DNA of 64,000 nt from Beverwykella pulmonaria (taxonomy: Eukaryota; Ascomycota; Dothideomycetes; Pleosporales; Melanommataceae): positions 1,811,032-1,875,031 of the forward strand of contig BCHH01000001.1 in assembly GCA_001599595.1 (NCBI GenBank), written 5' to 3'. This document shows, one piece after another, positions 23,142 through 35,358 of this stretch. Numbering within the stretch: position 1 is the stretch's first letter; each line of letters starts with the position of its first letter. The position numbers were made by a program, and so were the translations under genes. The notes below the pieces were generated by a model that saw only the letters and a list, made by a program, of their open reading frames with translations, was not told the DNA's origin and did not search any database.

Positions 23142-23453
23142 TGGAACTCCACTCGTCCAAAAGTATGGCAGAGCAGCACCTCTACAACATTTCTTCCAGT
23201 GTGACCATTGTCAGGCTCATTCGATTACACTAAACCTAAAGACAACTGTCTTTGTCGATGGATTTGATCTGTTGGTCGGCACTTGGACGGTACGCTTTTT
23301 TCATTGGTATCAAGGAAGTGTATCATTTTGGAATTCAAGGATTGCACGGGGTATTGTTTTTTTCTTTTGTCTTCAGTCTTTGTATCACTGTTACCGACAT
23401 AGACAGTGTTCATTGCATCCTGAAATCATTGCTAATATCATATGTTTGTCAGC
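23142..23453. other. Convergent intergenic region, 312 bp
   Basis: This lies between the BTB pseudogene and the prefoldin 6 stop codon. A 227-codon frame on the plus strand (23252-23935) begins here but overlies prefoldin exons on the opposite strand and is not considered real. Nothing else was seen. Confidence 0.4.
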
Positions 23454-24049
23454 TCACGCAGCCGCTACCGACTGCTGTGATTGCTGAGCTTGTGATTGAA
23501 TCTGCATTATCTGTACAAGACATCAGCCAGGTTAACGAAAGGGTCCAATCGGAAATACTTACCTCAATCTTGACGTTCTCGCTCTTCTCTCGGATGCCTT
23601 CGATCTGCTTCTCAATCCGTTTACTATGTCTCATTAGTCATGTATTCACTCCCAAGGGCCCTTGCCGAATAGAGTGCTCACATTTCCTTCTCGATGAACT
23701 CCAAGCGGCCATTCACGGCCATGACTGCCTCGGTCTTGTCCTGCTTCAAGAGCACCGGCCCGATCTGCTTGTAGATGTTCGCATCGTCGTCGAGAAGGGC
23801 GAATTCCTGCCGAAACACATCTTAACCGTACATCTCCCCCTTCGTATGCGTATGTCTAACCTTCTTCACGGTGGTATTCTCCTGCTGCTGCGACTCGAGC
23901 TGCTGGCGAGCTTCGACTGCGGTGGAAAGCTCTGAGTTTGCATTAGCAAATATTCCCAAGTCTATCAGGAACAGAGGAGATCGTGCACCTCCTTGCAGCT
24001 TCTGGTAGTCGTCGGAAAGATCCTGCAGCTTCTTCTGCAGCTCTCCCAT
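23454..24049 (-). CDS. Prefoldin subunit 6
   Basis: A subunit of the hexameric prefoldin chaperone that passes nascent actin and tubulin to the CCT chaperonin in the cytosol. There are five exons on the minus strand: 24049-23989, 23931-23861, 23806-23682, 23623-23563 and 23510-23454 (124 aa, close to the usual length for this beta-type subunit). The joined protein reads MGELQKKLQDLSDDYQKLQ, then SELSTAVEAR-like QLESQQQEN, VKKEFALLDDDANIYKQIGP, LKQDKTEAV, EFIEKEIKRIEKQIEGIREK and a Gln-rich end. This is the two-helix coiled coil with central beta hairpin of beta-type prefoldins. All exon phases agree. It is divergent from VPS4 with 413 bp between starts. Confidence 0.93.
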
Positions 24050-24462
24050 GCTGAATAATGCACGTAAAAAGTCCTGGCAGGGCGCGGTGAGGTCGAAGAC
24101 AGGACGTCTGTTTTTCTCGTTGCGGCCTAGCGCCGACGCGGGGCTAAGTGACGATATGGCACCTAGCAACGGTAACAACCGACAATACACTCGACGGAGG
24201 CACCCACCCTTGGCCATACATCATTCATTGCACCAGACATAGGGAAAGCTATACCATTCACTGCACGGATCAGTTTATAGGTACTCTGTACGCCTCGCCG
24301 CTGCACTCGTGCTGTCCAGACCAACTCTCTGCCCCGCGGCCACCGACTGTTCGCCTCGCCTGGCCGCCATTCGACCCACCTACCTCGCTGCACGAGCACA
24401 ACCAAGAACCTTGAAACCCTCCCACGACAGCTGCGGCATAGGTCTTGACAAAGGCGCAAAAG
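24050..24462. promoter_or_regulatory. Divergent promoter region, prefoldin 6 / VPS4
   Basis: The 413-bp gap between start codons on opposite strands must drive both housekeeping genes. The minus-strand frames crossing it (24163-24606, 24270-24527) are antisense to the VPS4 first exon and carry no family signal. Confidence 0.45.
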
Positions 24463-26076
24463 ATGAGCAACGCAGACTTCTTGGGCCGCGCCATTGAGAC
24501 GGTCAAAAAGGCCATCGAGACCGACACGGCGGGTGAATATGCGCAGGCCTACCAGCAATACTACAGTGCGCGTGAGTATACACGCATAACCATATGAGAT
24601 GTGCATATGCTAACGTTTACTAGTGGAGCTGTTCATGCTCGCCCTCAAATGTGAGCCTGCTGCCATCCGTATCCCAATCCGATGGACTTCACCCGCGATT
24701 TCAACGCCTATACTGATGCAGCCCAGGGGAGAAGAACCAGAAGTCCAAGGAGATGATCAGGGGCAAGGTGGCCGAGTACATGGAGCGCGCCGAGAAGCTC
24801 AAGCAGCACCTGAACCAGAACGATCCTGCCAACAAGAAGAAACCCAGCGCAATGGGCGCAAACGGGAAGTCTGCAGGCGGCAGTGGGAAGGGAAAGTATG
24901 TAAAAAATCCCATAAAAAAATGACTCCTGCTCTTACTTACGCTTACACGACGCCGCAGAGACGACGGCGAAGACGAAGAAATGGACGCCGACTCCAAGAA
25001 GCTCCGCGGCGCGCTCGCCGGTGCCATCCTCTCCGAGAAACCCAACATCCGATGGGAAGACGTAGCAGGTTTGGAAGCAGCGAAGGAGGCGCTGAAAGAG
25101 GCTGTCATATTACCCATCAAATTCCCACATCTGTTCACAGGCAAGCGACAACCATGGAAGGGCATATTACTCTATGGGCCACCGGGGACAGGTAAGAGTT
25201 ACCTGGCGAAGGCAGTGGCCACAGAGGCGAACAGCACATTCTTCAGTGTGTCGAGCTCAGACTTGGTGAGCAAGTGGATGGGTGAGAGTGAACGGTCGGT
25301 CATCTCCTCCTCTCTCAAAGTATTGAAAGCTGATCGTGGAACAGGTTGGTAAAGCAACTCTTCGGCATGGCCCGCGAGAATAAGCCCTCTATCATCTTCA
25401 TCGACGAAATCGACGCTCTGTGCGGCCCCCGCGGCGAAGGCGAATCCGAAGCCTCACGACGTATCAAAACCGAGCTTCTCGTACAAATGGACGGTGTAGG
25501 CAAGGACTCCAAAGGCGTGCTCATTCTCGGCGCAACGAACATCCCCTGGCAACTCGACGCAGCTATCCGACGACGGTTCCAGCGGAGAGTGCACATCAGT
25601 CTCCCCGATTTTCCGGCGCGGATGAAGATGTTCGAGCTCGCGGTTGGAAATACGCCCTGTGAGCTGAAGCTAGAAGATTACCGAGAATTGGCGCAATTGA
25701 GTGAGGGGTATTCGGGGAGCGATATTTCGATTGCCGTGCAGGACGCATTGATGCAACCTGTACGGTTGATCCAGACAGCGACACACTACAAGCCGGTATG
25801 TTTCCTTCTTCTTTGTCCACTTTTCTTTTACGTATATTTATTAAAGCATAATAGGTCACACACGATGGCGTCGAAAAGTGGACACCTTGCTCACCTGGCG
25901 ACCCCCTAGCCAAAGAAATGACCTGGACCGACCTGGACGGCGACGCGCTACTTGAGCCACCTCTCCGTGTCAACGACTTCAAGAAAGCTATCAAGGGATC
26001 ACGGCCCACAGTCAGTCAAGACGATCTCCAGCACAACGCGGAATGGACAAAAGAGTTTGGTAGCGAGGGTGCATAG
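24463..26076 (+). CDS. VPS4: Vacuolar protein sorting ATPase Vps4
   Basis: An AAA ATPase that disassembles ESCRT-III in multivesicular-body sorting. There are six exons: 24463-24571, 24624-24650 (only 27 nt), 24727-24895, 24959-25294, 25345-25795 and 25855-26076 (437 aa, as in yeast Vps4). The N-terminal MIT domain (about 1-75) starts [16 protein letters not shown] and continues across the small exon into LFMLALKWEKN. An acidic/Ser linker follows, then [18 protein letters not shown]. Walker A is GPPGTGKS (175-182) and Walker [11 protein letters not shown] (about 230-238). Further family blocks are [19 protein letters not shown] and the C-terminal helix ending [10 protein letters not shown]. 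All junctions hold frame. The last introns use GTATGT and GTCGGT donors, the latter weaker. Confidence 0.95.
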
Positions 26077-26664
26077 GTTTCTCAAGTGGAGTAGGGAATG
26101 ATTTTGGAGTTGTTCATCTCGGCATCATAGCGGTTCTCTCTGTTTTGAGCGGTACCTACCAACGGCGTTGAGGGGACAGATTTGGAGCTTGGCTGGGCTT
26201 TTGTGAGTACCGGTCCCAGTAAAACAATATAGTGGTACTTTTGAGATCTATCCTTGGTTCAGCAAACATAGAAATCGAGGGAAAAGGTGAAGACGACGAG
26301 ATAGGAGGAAAGCACTTCAAATTTGATTGATATATTCATTCGATCACGTCTTTGAATGTCTCTAGCTTCCTCGAATCCCGCTCCTATTCGACCGTCTATC
26401 GCAAGATAAGGATTACACAGACAAAGGCCGAGTGGTGAGGCAACTAAATGATTTAGGGTAGGGCTGGGGGAATATAATATCGCAAATGCCAACAAATCAG
26501 AGAGAAAGAAACTGGAACAACCCATCCATTCACCCTGTTCCATTGTATCTCATTCATACTTTACCATTTCGCTCATTCATCAATCAGTTAGAGAGTCATT
26601 CAACGCCATGTCGTCCATCCATATAAATCCATATGATCCTAGCCAGCAGCACGGGTAATTGTTC
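26077..26664. other. Convergent intergenic region VPS4 / karyopherin, 588 bp
   Basis: This contains the 3' ends of two convergent genes. No RNA gene, repeat or supported coding sequence was recognised; the frame 26259-26543 (minus) has no family signal. Confidence 0.4.
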
Positions 26665-29600
26665 TCAGCCGAAGTACGCTTGCACCACCTGCTGTTGTTC
26701 GGTTGTAAGACCATTGGCGACCTGGGCCAAATTCAGATTCGTGACCAGCACAAGTTGTTTGACGCAATTAACGACGCGGTTCGCAGTCTGTCCTTGTAGA
26801 GTCTCGGCCTCAAGAGCTTGGGCGACAAACTGGAAGACTTTGGCAGGTTGGCCTAGGACTGCGGGATTTTGTCTGAGAAGTATGTCAGTTACTGGCATAT
26901 ATTGAGAGTGGTGGAGTACTTACTGATCGATCAGTTGAGCCAAAAACGAATATGCAAAAGGCGCAGCTTCCTCGTCGTTGATTACAGGCAACGTGTCCAC
27001 CCACGCATGAACCACATCCTGCCAATTGGGCACCTTTGCCGGGTTGTAGTGCAGAATTTTGGCGATGCTAGCACATGCATTCTCGGTGGCAAATACATCG
27101 TCGTCGGCGCGTGCGTTGGGACGCTGTGTGACTTGAAACAACATTTGTAGTGACGCGGCCGCGAACTCTGACCATGCCTCTCCACCCTTGTGTGCAGCAA
27201 CACCAACACCGTAGACGGCGGCTTGGCGATTCGCGGGTACGTCGTCTTGCATGCCGTCAATGAGAGGTTGGATGATGTGCTGGCTGTAGACCCATGACTG
27301 GGGACCAGAGAATTCGAGCACGTCGTCAAAGATGCAGATAGCCCACTGGCGTTGTGTCGGATCCTGGTTGACAACAGCCATCTTGTAGAATTCCATGAGC
27401 TGTTCCCAGTGTGGAAGGAAATTGGTGCCCATGTTCTTGAAGATGGTGTGGAAGGCCTTGTTCATGTCGGAGAGTAGATTCTGATCGTCTTCGATGGCAA
27501 ACAGGGTCTCTTCAGATGCTTCCTCGCCGTCTTCATTTTCTGCTTGTTCTTCTAGCCTCTCTTTTACGCGCTCCTGATAGTCCTGAAGGACAGATTGTGC
27601 GGACTTGATAAAGGTCGACATGTGTGTGCTGGTGAGACAGTTTTTTCCAATAACCTCTACGCACTCGTAGAAGCACTGGTACATTTCTGCCAGCGTATCA
27701 ATTGCAGGCTCTGTGCTCAGAACTTCAAGCACACGCTCGACTGTTCGCTCCCATAGTTGTCCTAGCTGGGTAGATTCCGGACCATGGGCCTTTTTGTAAG
27801 CGTTGAGAAGTTGAGGTACACACTTTGCTGACGCGACTCGCACTGGATCGTGGAAAAAGAATGCCAGGCCTGGAAGTGCGATCTTATCCATGATATCGTT
27901 GACATAGGGCTCAAAAGCCGCCTCCAAAACCTGGGCGTAGATGACGATCAGCTCAATAGCCATATGCTTATCGTCAAGTGTGCTCGTCCTGATACCAATG
28001 GTTTTGCCTTTTAGGGGTACCAGCTCCCAGCCTTCCTCCTCTTGGACCGCCGCTATCTGATCCTCATCATCGAGAAGCTGAATATCGGCTTTGGCTGCAG
28101 CGAGTTCAGTCAATGGAGGAATAACCCCAGCGAGGTACGGTATAAACTCCTGGCCAAGGACTCGGCACATTCGACCCCAGCAGTGAAGCAAATAGGAGGC
28201 CTGTGGATCATCTGGATCTGAGACTGCGTTCTGAATGCGTCCGAGCAATTGCACCAAAGCTATGGCATCCTGTCCCATCCGGTCCTTGCCCACCGCAAGA
28301 GCAATCAAAGTAGCGCACTCCATTGCCTTCGCTCGGAGAAGCCGATATTCTTTTGACTGCTCTTCGTTGAGGACATTGAAAAGAAGTGGCATCAGAGTAT
28401 CGTAGTACTTCGCAAATGCAGCCTCGGCAGAGTCGGCGACAGTGGCAATAGTGGACAGGGCCTGTTCTTGTACAAATCGCTTGGGGCTCTGGAGCAGCAT
28501 GAGGAGGTGATTAAGAAGCTGGTCTAGATATGGCTCGAGAATATTCTTCTCGGCCTCTTCACAAAAGTTTACAAGAGCTGCTGCTGCGTGCGCCTGCACA
28601 CGAGGTTCTGAGGACTCCAACACGGGAATGATGTTCGGAAGCACAACTTGATGGTACTTCTCTTGCATTGTTCCCGCGAAATCGGTGCTCATTTGGCCAA
28701 TTGCGTTGCATCCAGCCCATCGTACTCGTGGATGAGGGTCTCGAAGAGCGGGAATAACAAGATCGAGGACTTTGTCGAGCTCTCCAACCATCAATTCTTG
28801 GCAGCCCTCAGAAATTGCAGAGATAGCCATGAGAGCAGCATGTCTGTCTCGCCATGCGGACGATGTCATCATACGAGGAAGCCAATTGAATGTTGGAGCG
28901 AGGATTGCCTGTCCACCAAGCTTGTTGGCGAGGCGGTCCATGCACTGCTCTCCTGCGACATGGTTCGAATCGCTCTCATCAGCATCGAGCTAAACCATGT
29001 TAGAAGTTTCGGAATTAGAAAGGAGAAAACAACTGACATCTTCAGAGGCGTTCCATTCCTCCGCATCATCATCTTCCATACCAACGTCGGTCATCAAGGA
29101 CAAGCATTGAGTGACCATGTCATTAGTATATGCTGGGTCCTTTTTACACATTTGGGGCGCAACGTCTGCGAAGGTTGCCATAAGTTCAAGAGCATTTTGC
29201 CGGGGCGTCTCTCCAAGTTCCTTATCTTGAATGACGGACACACTGAACTGCACAAGGCTGTTAAATAGAGGCCTGAACATCCTGGGCGCAACTTCAGCCA
29301 GATCAATAAGCGAGATGAGGGCCTTGGTGAGCAAGTCTCCATCTTGGGACTCCTTGATCGGTGGAAGAATGTTAAGAATCTCGGAAATCAGCTGGTAGTA
29401 CTTTGGCTGGGCTTTCTTCGTGATGGAGCGGAAGAAGGATGCATATGCCTCCACTGCAGAGATTCGGACCTTGGGGAAAGCGTTAGCGTTTACTCTTTAA
29501 TGGTCTGAGGCCCTTTTATGTACCGAAGTGTCACTGTCCGAAAATCCACCTTTGAATGCCGCCATGACGACATCTTCATGTTGCTGCTCTATTATCTCTG

Positions 29601-30217
29601 GCGTGGTTGAAAATATCCTGAAGGCGGTCTCCCGCATGCCCGAATCATTGGATTGACTGGCACTGAACAGAGCTTCCAAGAGTTCTGGCCATGGAACTTC
29701 TGTTGGGATAATCAGAAAGTGTTTCAATAAATGGTGGTGCGGGTTGGGAAGCGTTACTCTCGTCTGTGTGTTGTCGCGCAAGTTCAGCCACGGCATCACC
29801 AATTTTGGCTCTCACGTTAGGCACAGTTTCCGCACCCAGGCACTGTAGCAATTTCGCACGAATTACTTCCCGTTCGGCTTGGGGAAGAGTTAGGAATAAG
29901 TCGGAAGTTCCGCCCTGAGCGTTCTTGCGCGGCTTCGAAGACTGGCGGCGGAAGATGACGGCGGCGAAGGATCGAGTCTGCGCGCACATGGGTCAGAAAG
30001 TGCATGTAGCTCAGGGACTCGCGATTTGGCTGACCCCAGTGTCCTGTGCCAGCTGTATCTGCTCAGACAGGCCCATCAAGAGCACATCGGGCCTCTCGCC
30101 GACCCATTCCTTGTTCAGTTGCTCCTCCGCGGCGGTGCGCTCGACGTTATCGGGAGACTGGAGGCCCTTCAGAAGGTTGGCCAAGGCCGTGTGAATCTCA
30201 GCGGGCAGGACAGACAT
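26665..30217 (-). CDS. Karyopherin beta-3 (Kap121/Pse1, importin-5 type)
   Basis: A nuclear import receptor that carries ribosomal and other cargo through the pore with Ran. There are six exons on the minus strand: 30217-30035, 29977-29758, 29699-29524, 29469-29038, 28989-26924 and 26872-26665 (1094 aa; yeast Pse1 is 1089). The N-terminus LLKGLQSPDNVERTAAEEQL and the following TRSFAAVIFRR belong to the Ran-binding importin-N region. HEAT repeats cover the rest, for example AALMAISAISEGCQELM, DPHPRVRWAGCNAIGQMSTD, EPRVQAHAAAALVNFCE, FVQEQALSTIATVADS and MPLLFNVL. The acidic stretch near 28,030-28,060 (LLDDEDQIAAVQEEEGWELV) is a hallmark of the Kap121/importin-5 group. Frame is kept at each of the five junctions. 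Confidence 0.94.
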
Positions 30218-30933
30218 GGCGTGTGTCTTTTGTGGTGTCGTGGGGTGCGGCCCCAGGTCGCGGTGGTAGGCGTGGTGAGTTCGCACAGGCAGGCAAGGGA
30301 GTCTTGTTTGACTACCAAACGGGTGGTGCCTGCGCGTGCAACGGGAGAAAAGCGCGCAGTGGCAGGTAGACAAGAAACAGATCGAATCTTTTCCCACGCC
30401 CCGGTAAGCTGTAGGATCTTGCGTGTATATGTTTGTTGTTTAAAATTGCTGGAGGTGGGTTGTTTTGGTGGGGTGAATTGGCTTCGCGAGGCGCGATCCC
30501 GGAAAAAAAGAAACGCAAGGGCACGGAGCAGGCCAGGGGGGATGTATCCTCCTCCACCGAGAGACACTGAGTCTCACCTCCAGTTAGGCGAAGCAGTTAC
30601 CATTCAGAGCCATCACTTCACAAATTTAGCACTGAAGACTTTCTAGCAGACATAATTGACATAACAAGGCTGCGTCCGTACCTTCAGCCCTCCGGTAAGA
30701 TATATTTGACAGCAAACAGGATATGGACTAAGGACCGTGTATCTTTACTAAAGTGTACCTACGCAGTCGTCCATTCTAATTTAGCACTTCGTATACCACC
30801 ACTAAACAGAGAATACGTGATCGATGCCTGGAACCGCCACTGCACTCAGGGATATCAAAACGAGAATTAACAATGATGCACTCTCACGCTGCGTACACAC
30901 TTCAAGTGATAACCAAGATGTCCTTTGCGTTCT
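30218..30933. other. Intergenic region upstream of the karyopherin gene, 716 bp
   Basis: The two flanking genes are on the same (minus) strand, so this holds the karyopherin promoter and the 3' UTR of the CBS-PB1 gene. Short frames on both strands show no family signal. Confidence 0.4.
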
Positions 30934-33082
30934 CTATCGGCTCGATGCACGGCCAATTGCAAATACGGCGACGATGACGACCGCCAGTGTGACAATGGCG
31001 CCTGGGAGCAGTAGGTCGTTTGGTACCCCTGCAATGATCTCTTCCTGTTTTGCAGTTGCTGATGATTGGCCTCTCGACCGCGGATGCATCTCCTCGTCCT
31101 CTTCGTTAAAGAACTTCCTGCGGTCGCGGAGCACAGACTCAGGAGGAGTAGGTGGCTTCGCCAGTGCGGGCTGCGGCTCGGTGGTCGCGGGGAGCGGAGC
31201 CTTATCAGGGTCATGAACGAACAAGTCGACCTTTTCCCGGTGTGCGAGGCGGGACAAGCTAATGGCTTCAATCAAGTCGTGGTTCGTAGTGATAGACACG
31301 GTGTCGCCCTCATTATCGAGGTAGCTCAGAGCAAAGCCAGCTCTCGAAATCTTACCGTCTTCGAAGATGGGAGTACCTCCGATGGATTCGACTTCCGCGC
31401 CGAGCTTCCCAGCCACGCTCGAAACCAGATCCTCGATGCCGCCAGATGCAATTACCTGCACTCGATGAACGCGACCACTTGGGGATTTGAACTTGAACGG
31501 GAACGGCAGGTCTTCTTGTGAGACTGGTGCTCCACCTAACGTAGAATGAGGCGGCGAGTCCCCATGGTGCGAGGCAGATTCGTTAGGAAGGACACTGTCT
31601 CCGCGTTCCATATGTCCAGCTCGATGGTGGTCATGAGACATTATGGAACGAGCGTCTGGAGTGCCTGGCACCCGGCTTCCGCCCTCACCAGACATCATCG
31701 ACTCTGTGCCGTCGTCCAAGGAGAGCCAGAATTTGTTCCACGCCGGACCTTCACTATCTCCCGTGCTGATATGGTTGATCTAAAGATGTTGTTAGCACGT
31801 TGATACGGAGAACTATGTGTATATCATACCTGATCAAGAGTAGCGTAAGTCAGCTTCAGGACATCTACCATGCCAACAATTTCACCAGCATCGCTCATTA
31901 CTGGAAGGTTCAAGTAGTGGCCATCTTTATAAAGTTAGTAGAGATTTTTGCATCGATTAGAGTCTACTGACCGTGCATCTTTCGAAGAGCAGCCTGAATG
32001 CTCATATCCATGGGAGCAAAGTCAGGATGAGGGGTCATGACCCGTACAACACTACATGTTGAAGGGTCAAGGCCAGCAGCAATCACACGGAGCACGACAT
32101 CCTTGCTGGTAAAGATGCCAGTAATGGAGCCCTGGTCCTGAACCAACACTGCGGTGGTGTGGTTCTCTTTCATCAAGGTAGCGGCTTCCTTTACCGATGT
32201 ACGAACAGATACGGTAACCGGAGGCAATCCTGTCAAGACAGACTCCAGGGTTGGACCAGACATCTTCTGTCGAATGGCTTCTACGTATTGGATGATCTGT
32301 TGCGGTTGGCTCGATCCCATCTCTGCCTGCACACCTTCCAAGGCATCATAGAGTTTGCGGGATGATGCATATGCGCGTTCCAGCTTTTCCATGGCATCGT
32401 AGAAGCACTTTGTGATATCCAAGATGCCGGAAATGTCGTGGTTCTCGTCCATCACGGGTAAATGGCGGAAGCCCTTTCTGACCATTAGGTCCAATGCATC
32501 GGTCGCGCTTGTGTCGGTCTTGGCGCACAGCGGATTCTTCGTCATAATTTCTTCGATAGTAACAGCACTCGCCTTGATACCGGCTCCCACAACTCTAAAC
32601 GCGAGGTCCTTTGCAGTGAAGATTCCAGAAATTCTATCATCGTCATCGGTCACCAGAACACAGTCCTCCCGCTTTGCTGCCATCAACTGAGCAGCTTCCG
32701 CAACGGTGGTGTTGGGCTTGATTTGCAGCGCTGGGCTGGGCTTGAGGGCGAGTACAGTGCCAGGCGGGGCTTTCCTCGTTGGTCGGACACGCCCTGAGAC
32801 ATTCTTCTTCTTGTTCAGGTCTGTTTCGATCTTGCGTCGAATGGCCTATACATTGTCAGGATAAGTTCAGCTCTGGAGCTGGCCCTGGAGAAGACTCACC
32901 TCGTCCCTCTTCGACATCTTCTGCCGACTCGTACTGACAGTCGACGTCCCTGCATCGCTTTGCGACGTGTGATGGTGATCGAGTGCCGGGCGGGGAATGG
33001 CGGACGGACTGTTCGTGAACTGGACTTGATTTCGATTTTTGGGTGTGGGAGTACCACGTACGGTACCTCCTGTAGTTGACAT
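30934..33082 (-). CDS. CBS-repeat and PB1 domain protein with C-terminal membrane anchor
   Basis: CBS modules usually bind adenosine nucleotides; PB1 mediates dimerisation. The precise role of this fungal family (fission yeast Mug70-like by architecture) is unclear. There are four exons on the minus strand: 33082-32900, 32845-31972, 31924-31830 and 31779-30934 (665 aa). The disordered N-terminus is followed by four CBS motifs in two pairs (about 95-215 and 265-385), visible as REDCVLVTDDDDRISGIFTA, KGFRHLPVMDENHDISGILD, TAVLVQDQGSITGIFTSKD and YLNLPVMSDAGEIVGMVDVL. A linker rich in Ser and His leads to a PB1 domain (about 474-565; FPFKFKSPSGRVHRV, LSYLDNEGDTVSITTNHDLI). The last 30 residues hold a hydrophobic helix (PGAIVTLAVVIVAVFAIG) followed by RASSR, consistent with a tail anchor. 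Confidence 0.88.
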
Positions 33083-33639
33083 GATTGACTTGAGACGAGA
33101 CGCGGCACTCGCACGCAGTTAAGAAGGCTGTTATCGTTTGCAGAGGAATGGGCAGCGGTGTTCTTATTCGAGCGCACGCTGGTGCAGTGGAAGACCCTTG
33201 TTTGCTATGGATCCTGGGAATAAACACGCCTGGGATCTGTGCTCTGGCAAGTGCCGCCAAGGTTGAGGCGGTCAGTCACAAGGGCAAGATGGATTCCACG
33301 CAAACATTCCGCAGTGATACGGGTAAAGACCCAAATATGAGGATCACTAGATATAACTTGCATGTGTATCTCACAGAAAACAACGCAGAAATCCAAACGC
33401 AAACTATTCTGCGCAAAATTTGGAAAGCCGCTGAGAGAGTGCCAAGCGATCTGATAAAATTCGGCATCTGCTCGGGATCAGTGGCTCGCTAAGCCCACCA
33501 CCAATTTTGGCCTCCGCTCTCCGCAAACGAACTGTCACGACAACCTCAATCGCTGATTCCTAGATCCCACATCTTCGGTGCGCACAATATTCTCGGATCA
33601 AATATCTCTTCGACTGACGGAAGCTAGAAACAGCCCATC
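33083..33639. promoter_or_regulatory. Divergent region between CBS-PB1 gene and eS26 gene
   Basis: 557 bp between opposite start codons, so it should hold both promoters. A frame at 33148-33492 shows no family signal. The last 100 bp before eS26 are C/T-rich, as expected for a ribosomal protein leader. Confidence 0.45.
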
Positions 33640-34217
33640 ATGGTCAAGAAACGAGCATCCAAGTATGCAACCTCGAACACTACTCAGAAGCGACAAAGAG
33701 ACTAACAGCACCACAGCGGCCGTAACAAGAAAGGGCGCGGCCACGTCAAGCCGATTCGCTGCTCCAACTGCTCGCGATGCACACCGAAGGATAAGGCAAT
33801 CAAGAGATTCACCATCAGAAACATGGTCGAGTCTGCCGCAATCCGTACGTCTCCCGTCGGGCCTATACAATTGCACATCATTTGGCAAAAGATCGGGCAG
33901 AAAGGAAAGAAAATGAGAGTGGCTAATGATATGCACAGGTGATATTTCCGATGCCTCCGTCTTCCCGGAGTACACCGTCCCCAAGATGTACTTGAAGCTC
34001 CAGTACTGTGTTTCCTGTGCCATCCACGGAAAGATCGTTCGGTACGTCAAGGCTCAACACCTTACACTTTGGGAAGCCCTATGAACCTAACGCATACGAT
34101 TATAGTGTCCGTTCTCGAGAAGGCCGCCGCAACCGTGCCCCGCCACCTCGCGTCAGGTACAACAAGGACGGAAAGAAAGTCAACCCCCAGCAGGCCGCTA
34201 AGACGACTACCGCATAA
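33640..34217 (+). CDS. 40S ribosomal protein eS26
   Basis: A component of the small ribosomal subunit near the mRNA exit channel. There are four exons, 33640-33662, 33717-33844, 33939-34041 and 34106-34217 (121 aa; yeast Rps26 is 119). The start [18 protein letters not shown] (spliced) is followed by the zinc-binding block [20 protein letters not shown], then [20 protein letters not shown] with the second cysteine pair, and the C-terminal [16 protein letters not shown]. All four zinc-ligand cysteines are present. A 23-nt first exon and clustered introns at the 5' end are typical of fungal ribosomal protein genes. Confidence 0.96.
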
Positions 34218-34559
34218 GCAATGAATGGGTCGGGGAAGTGATAATTAAATCATGGCGCTTGGTATGGGTCTCACTGGTTCTTTCGGAATCTCATACTGGA
34301 AAATATGCATGAATCCAAGGAAGTTCAGGACCGGTATGACGATTTATTGTTGCAGGGCTTGCTTGGGATGCGGTGAAAACCAGTGGCTAGCTATACGCTT
34401 GTAAAACGAACATCCCAATTCTATCTGCACCAAGAGTGTTTCTTGTGAATGAATCGTTGTGTCAAATCATACATTGGCAATGGTATGGGCCCTCCGAGCA
34501 GGACAGAAACGCCTAGCGACATAATCATCCGAAAGTCATTCCTCAATTCCAAATTCACA
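34218..34559. other. Convergent intergenic region, 342 bp
   Basis: 3' ends of the eS26 and VanZ-like genes. No feature recognised. Confidence 0.4.
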
Positions 34560-35358
34560 TTAATCACTCCTTTTCTTGTGGTCCGCGACACCCAAATCCC
34601 CACCGCCATCATGAGCCTGTCCATTTGTATCCTCTGCGGCGTCCCAATCGTCCTCCGCATTCTCATCCCAGGTGTCCAATTCCTCTTCCACAGTAGGCCT
34701 GACAACCTCCGACTCTTGTCTAACAACATCCTCTCCTAGCTCAATGTCCCTCTCATCTGCATCCTCGCCTGCGACAGCCGCATAGCCGCGCGCCGCGCGC
34801 TTCCGCTCCAACATCCGTTTGTGATACCAATTGCACGCCGCGAGTGCCAACCCGGAGCCTAGGACATTGGCAAGTATATCGTAGTAGTCGAATTCGCGAT
34901 GAATCTGCCCTCACATTAGCCCTCGACATTTCCTAACCCATTCCTTCCAGGCCGTATATACCGGCAAAAGGCCCTGAATAATCTCACTCGCCAGCCCCAA
35001 CCCCACGGTGCAAATCGTAAAAGTCAATTGTAGCACCTTCCGCCGACTCGTCTCGAGGATCCAGTAGAACGTGACTGTGAGCAAGAAGAAGGCGATGAAG
35101 TGCAGCGCTTTGTCGCTTTGCTTGTACGTGGGGATTTTGTAGTCTGTAGGTGAAAAGCCAGCGAGGGCTGAGATCACGCAGATAGCCAGGAAGGCTCCTG
35201 TTTATTCACTTCAGATTAGCAATTTGACGTTTGAAATCGGCACTGGGATGAGCTTGAGGGCAAGTCCGCAGATGCAGTGAACCTCTGACAGCGAAGTTGG
35301 CCTGGCAAAAGTATGACGGCATGGGGAGCGTACCGGCGAAAGGTTTTCGTATTCGCAT
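34560..35358 (-). CDS. VanZ-like family membrane protein
   Basis: A small integral membrane protein of unknown function. There are three exons on the minus strand, 35358-35334 (25 nt), 35197-34962 and 34904-34560 (201 aa). The spliced N-terminus reads MRIRKPFAGAFLAICVISAL, giving the first transmembrane helix. Family hallmarks follow: SDKALHFIAFFLLTVTFYWIL (helix 2, with the conserved DK-HF), then TFTICTVGLGLASEIIQGLLP (helix 3, conserved SEI-Q) and REFDYYDILANVLGSGLALA (helix 4, conserved D-AN-G). The C-terminal 90 residues are acidic and disordered and probably face the cytosol. Both junctions keep frame. Confidence 0.85.

Noticed and set aside
23252..23935. 227-codon plus-strand frame over the prefoldin gene
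   Set aside because: Covers prefoldin 6 exons and introns in antisense; no family signal.
24701..25165. 154-codon minus-strand frame within VPS4
   Set aside because: Antisense to conserved VPS4 exons 3-4.
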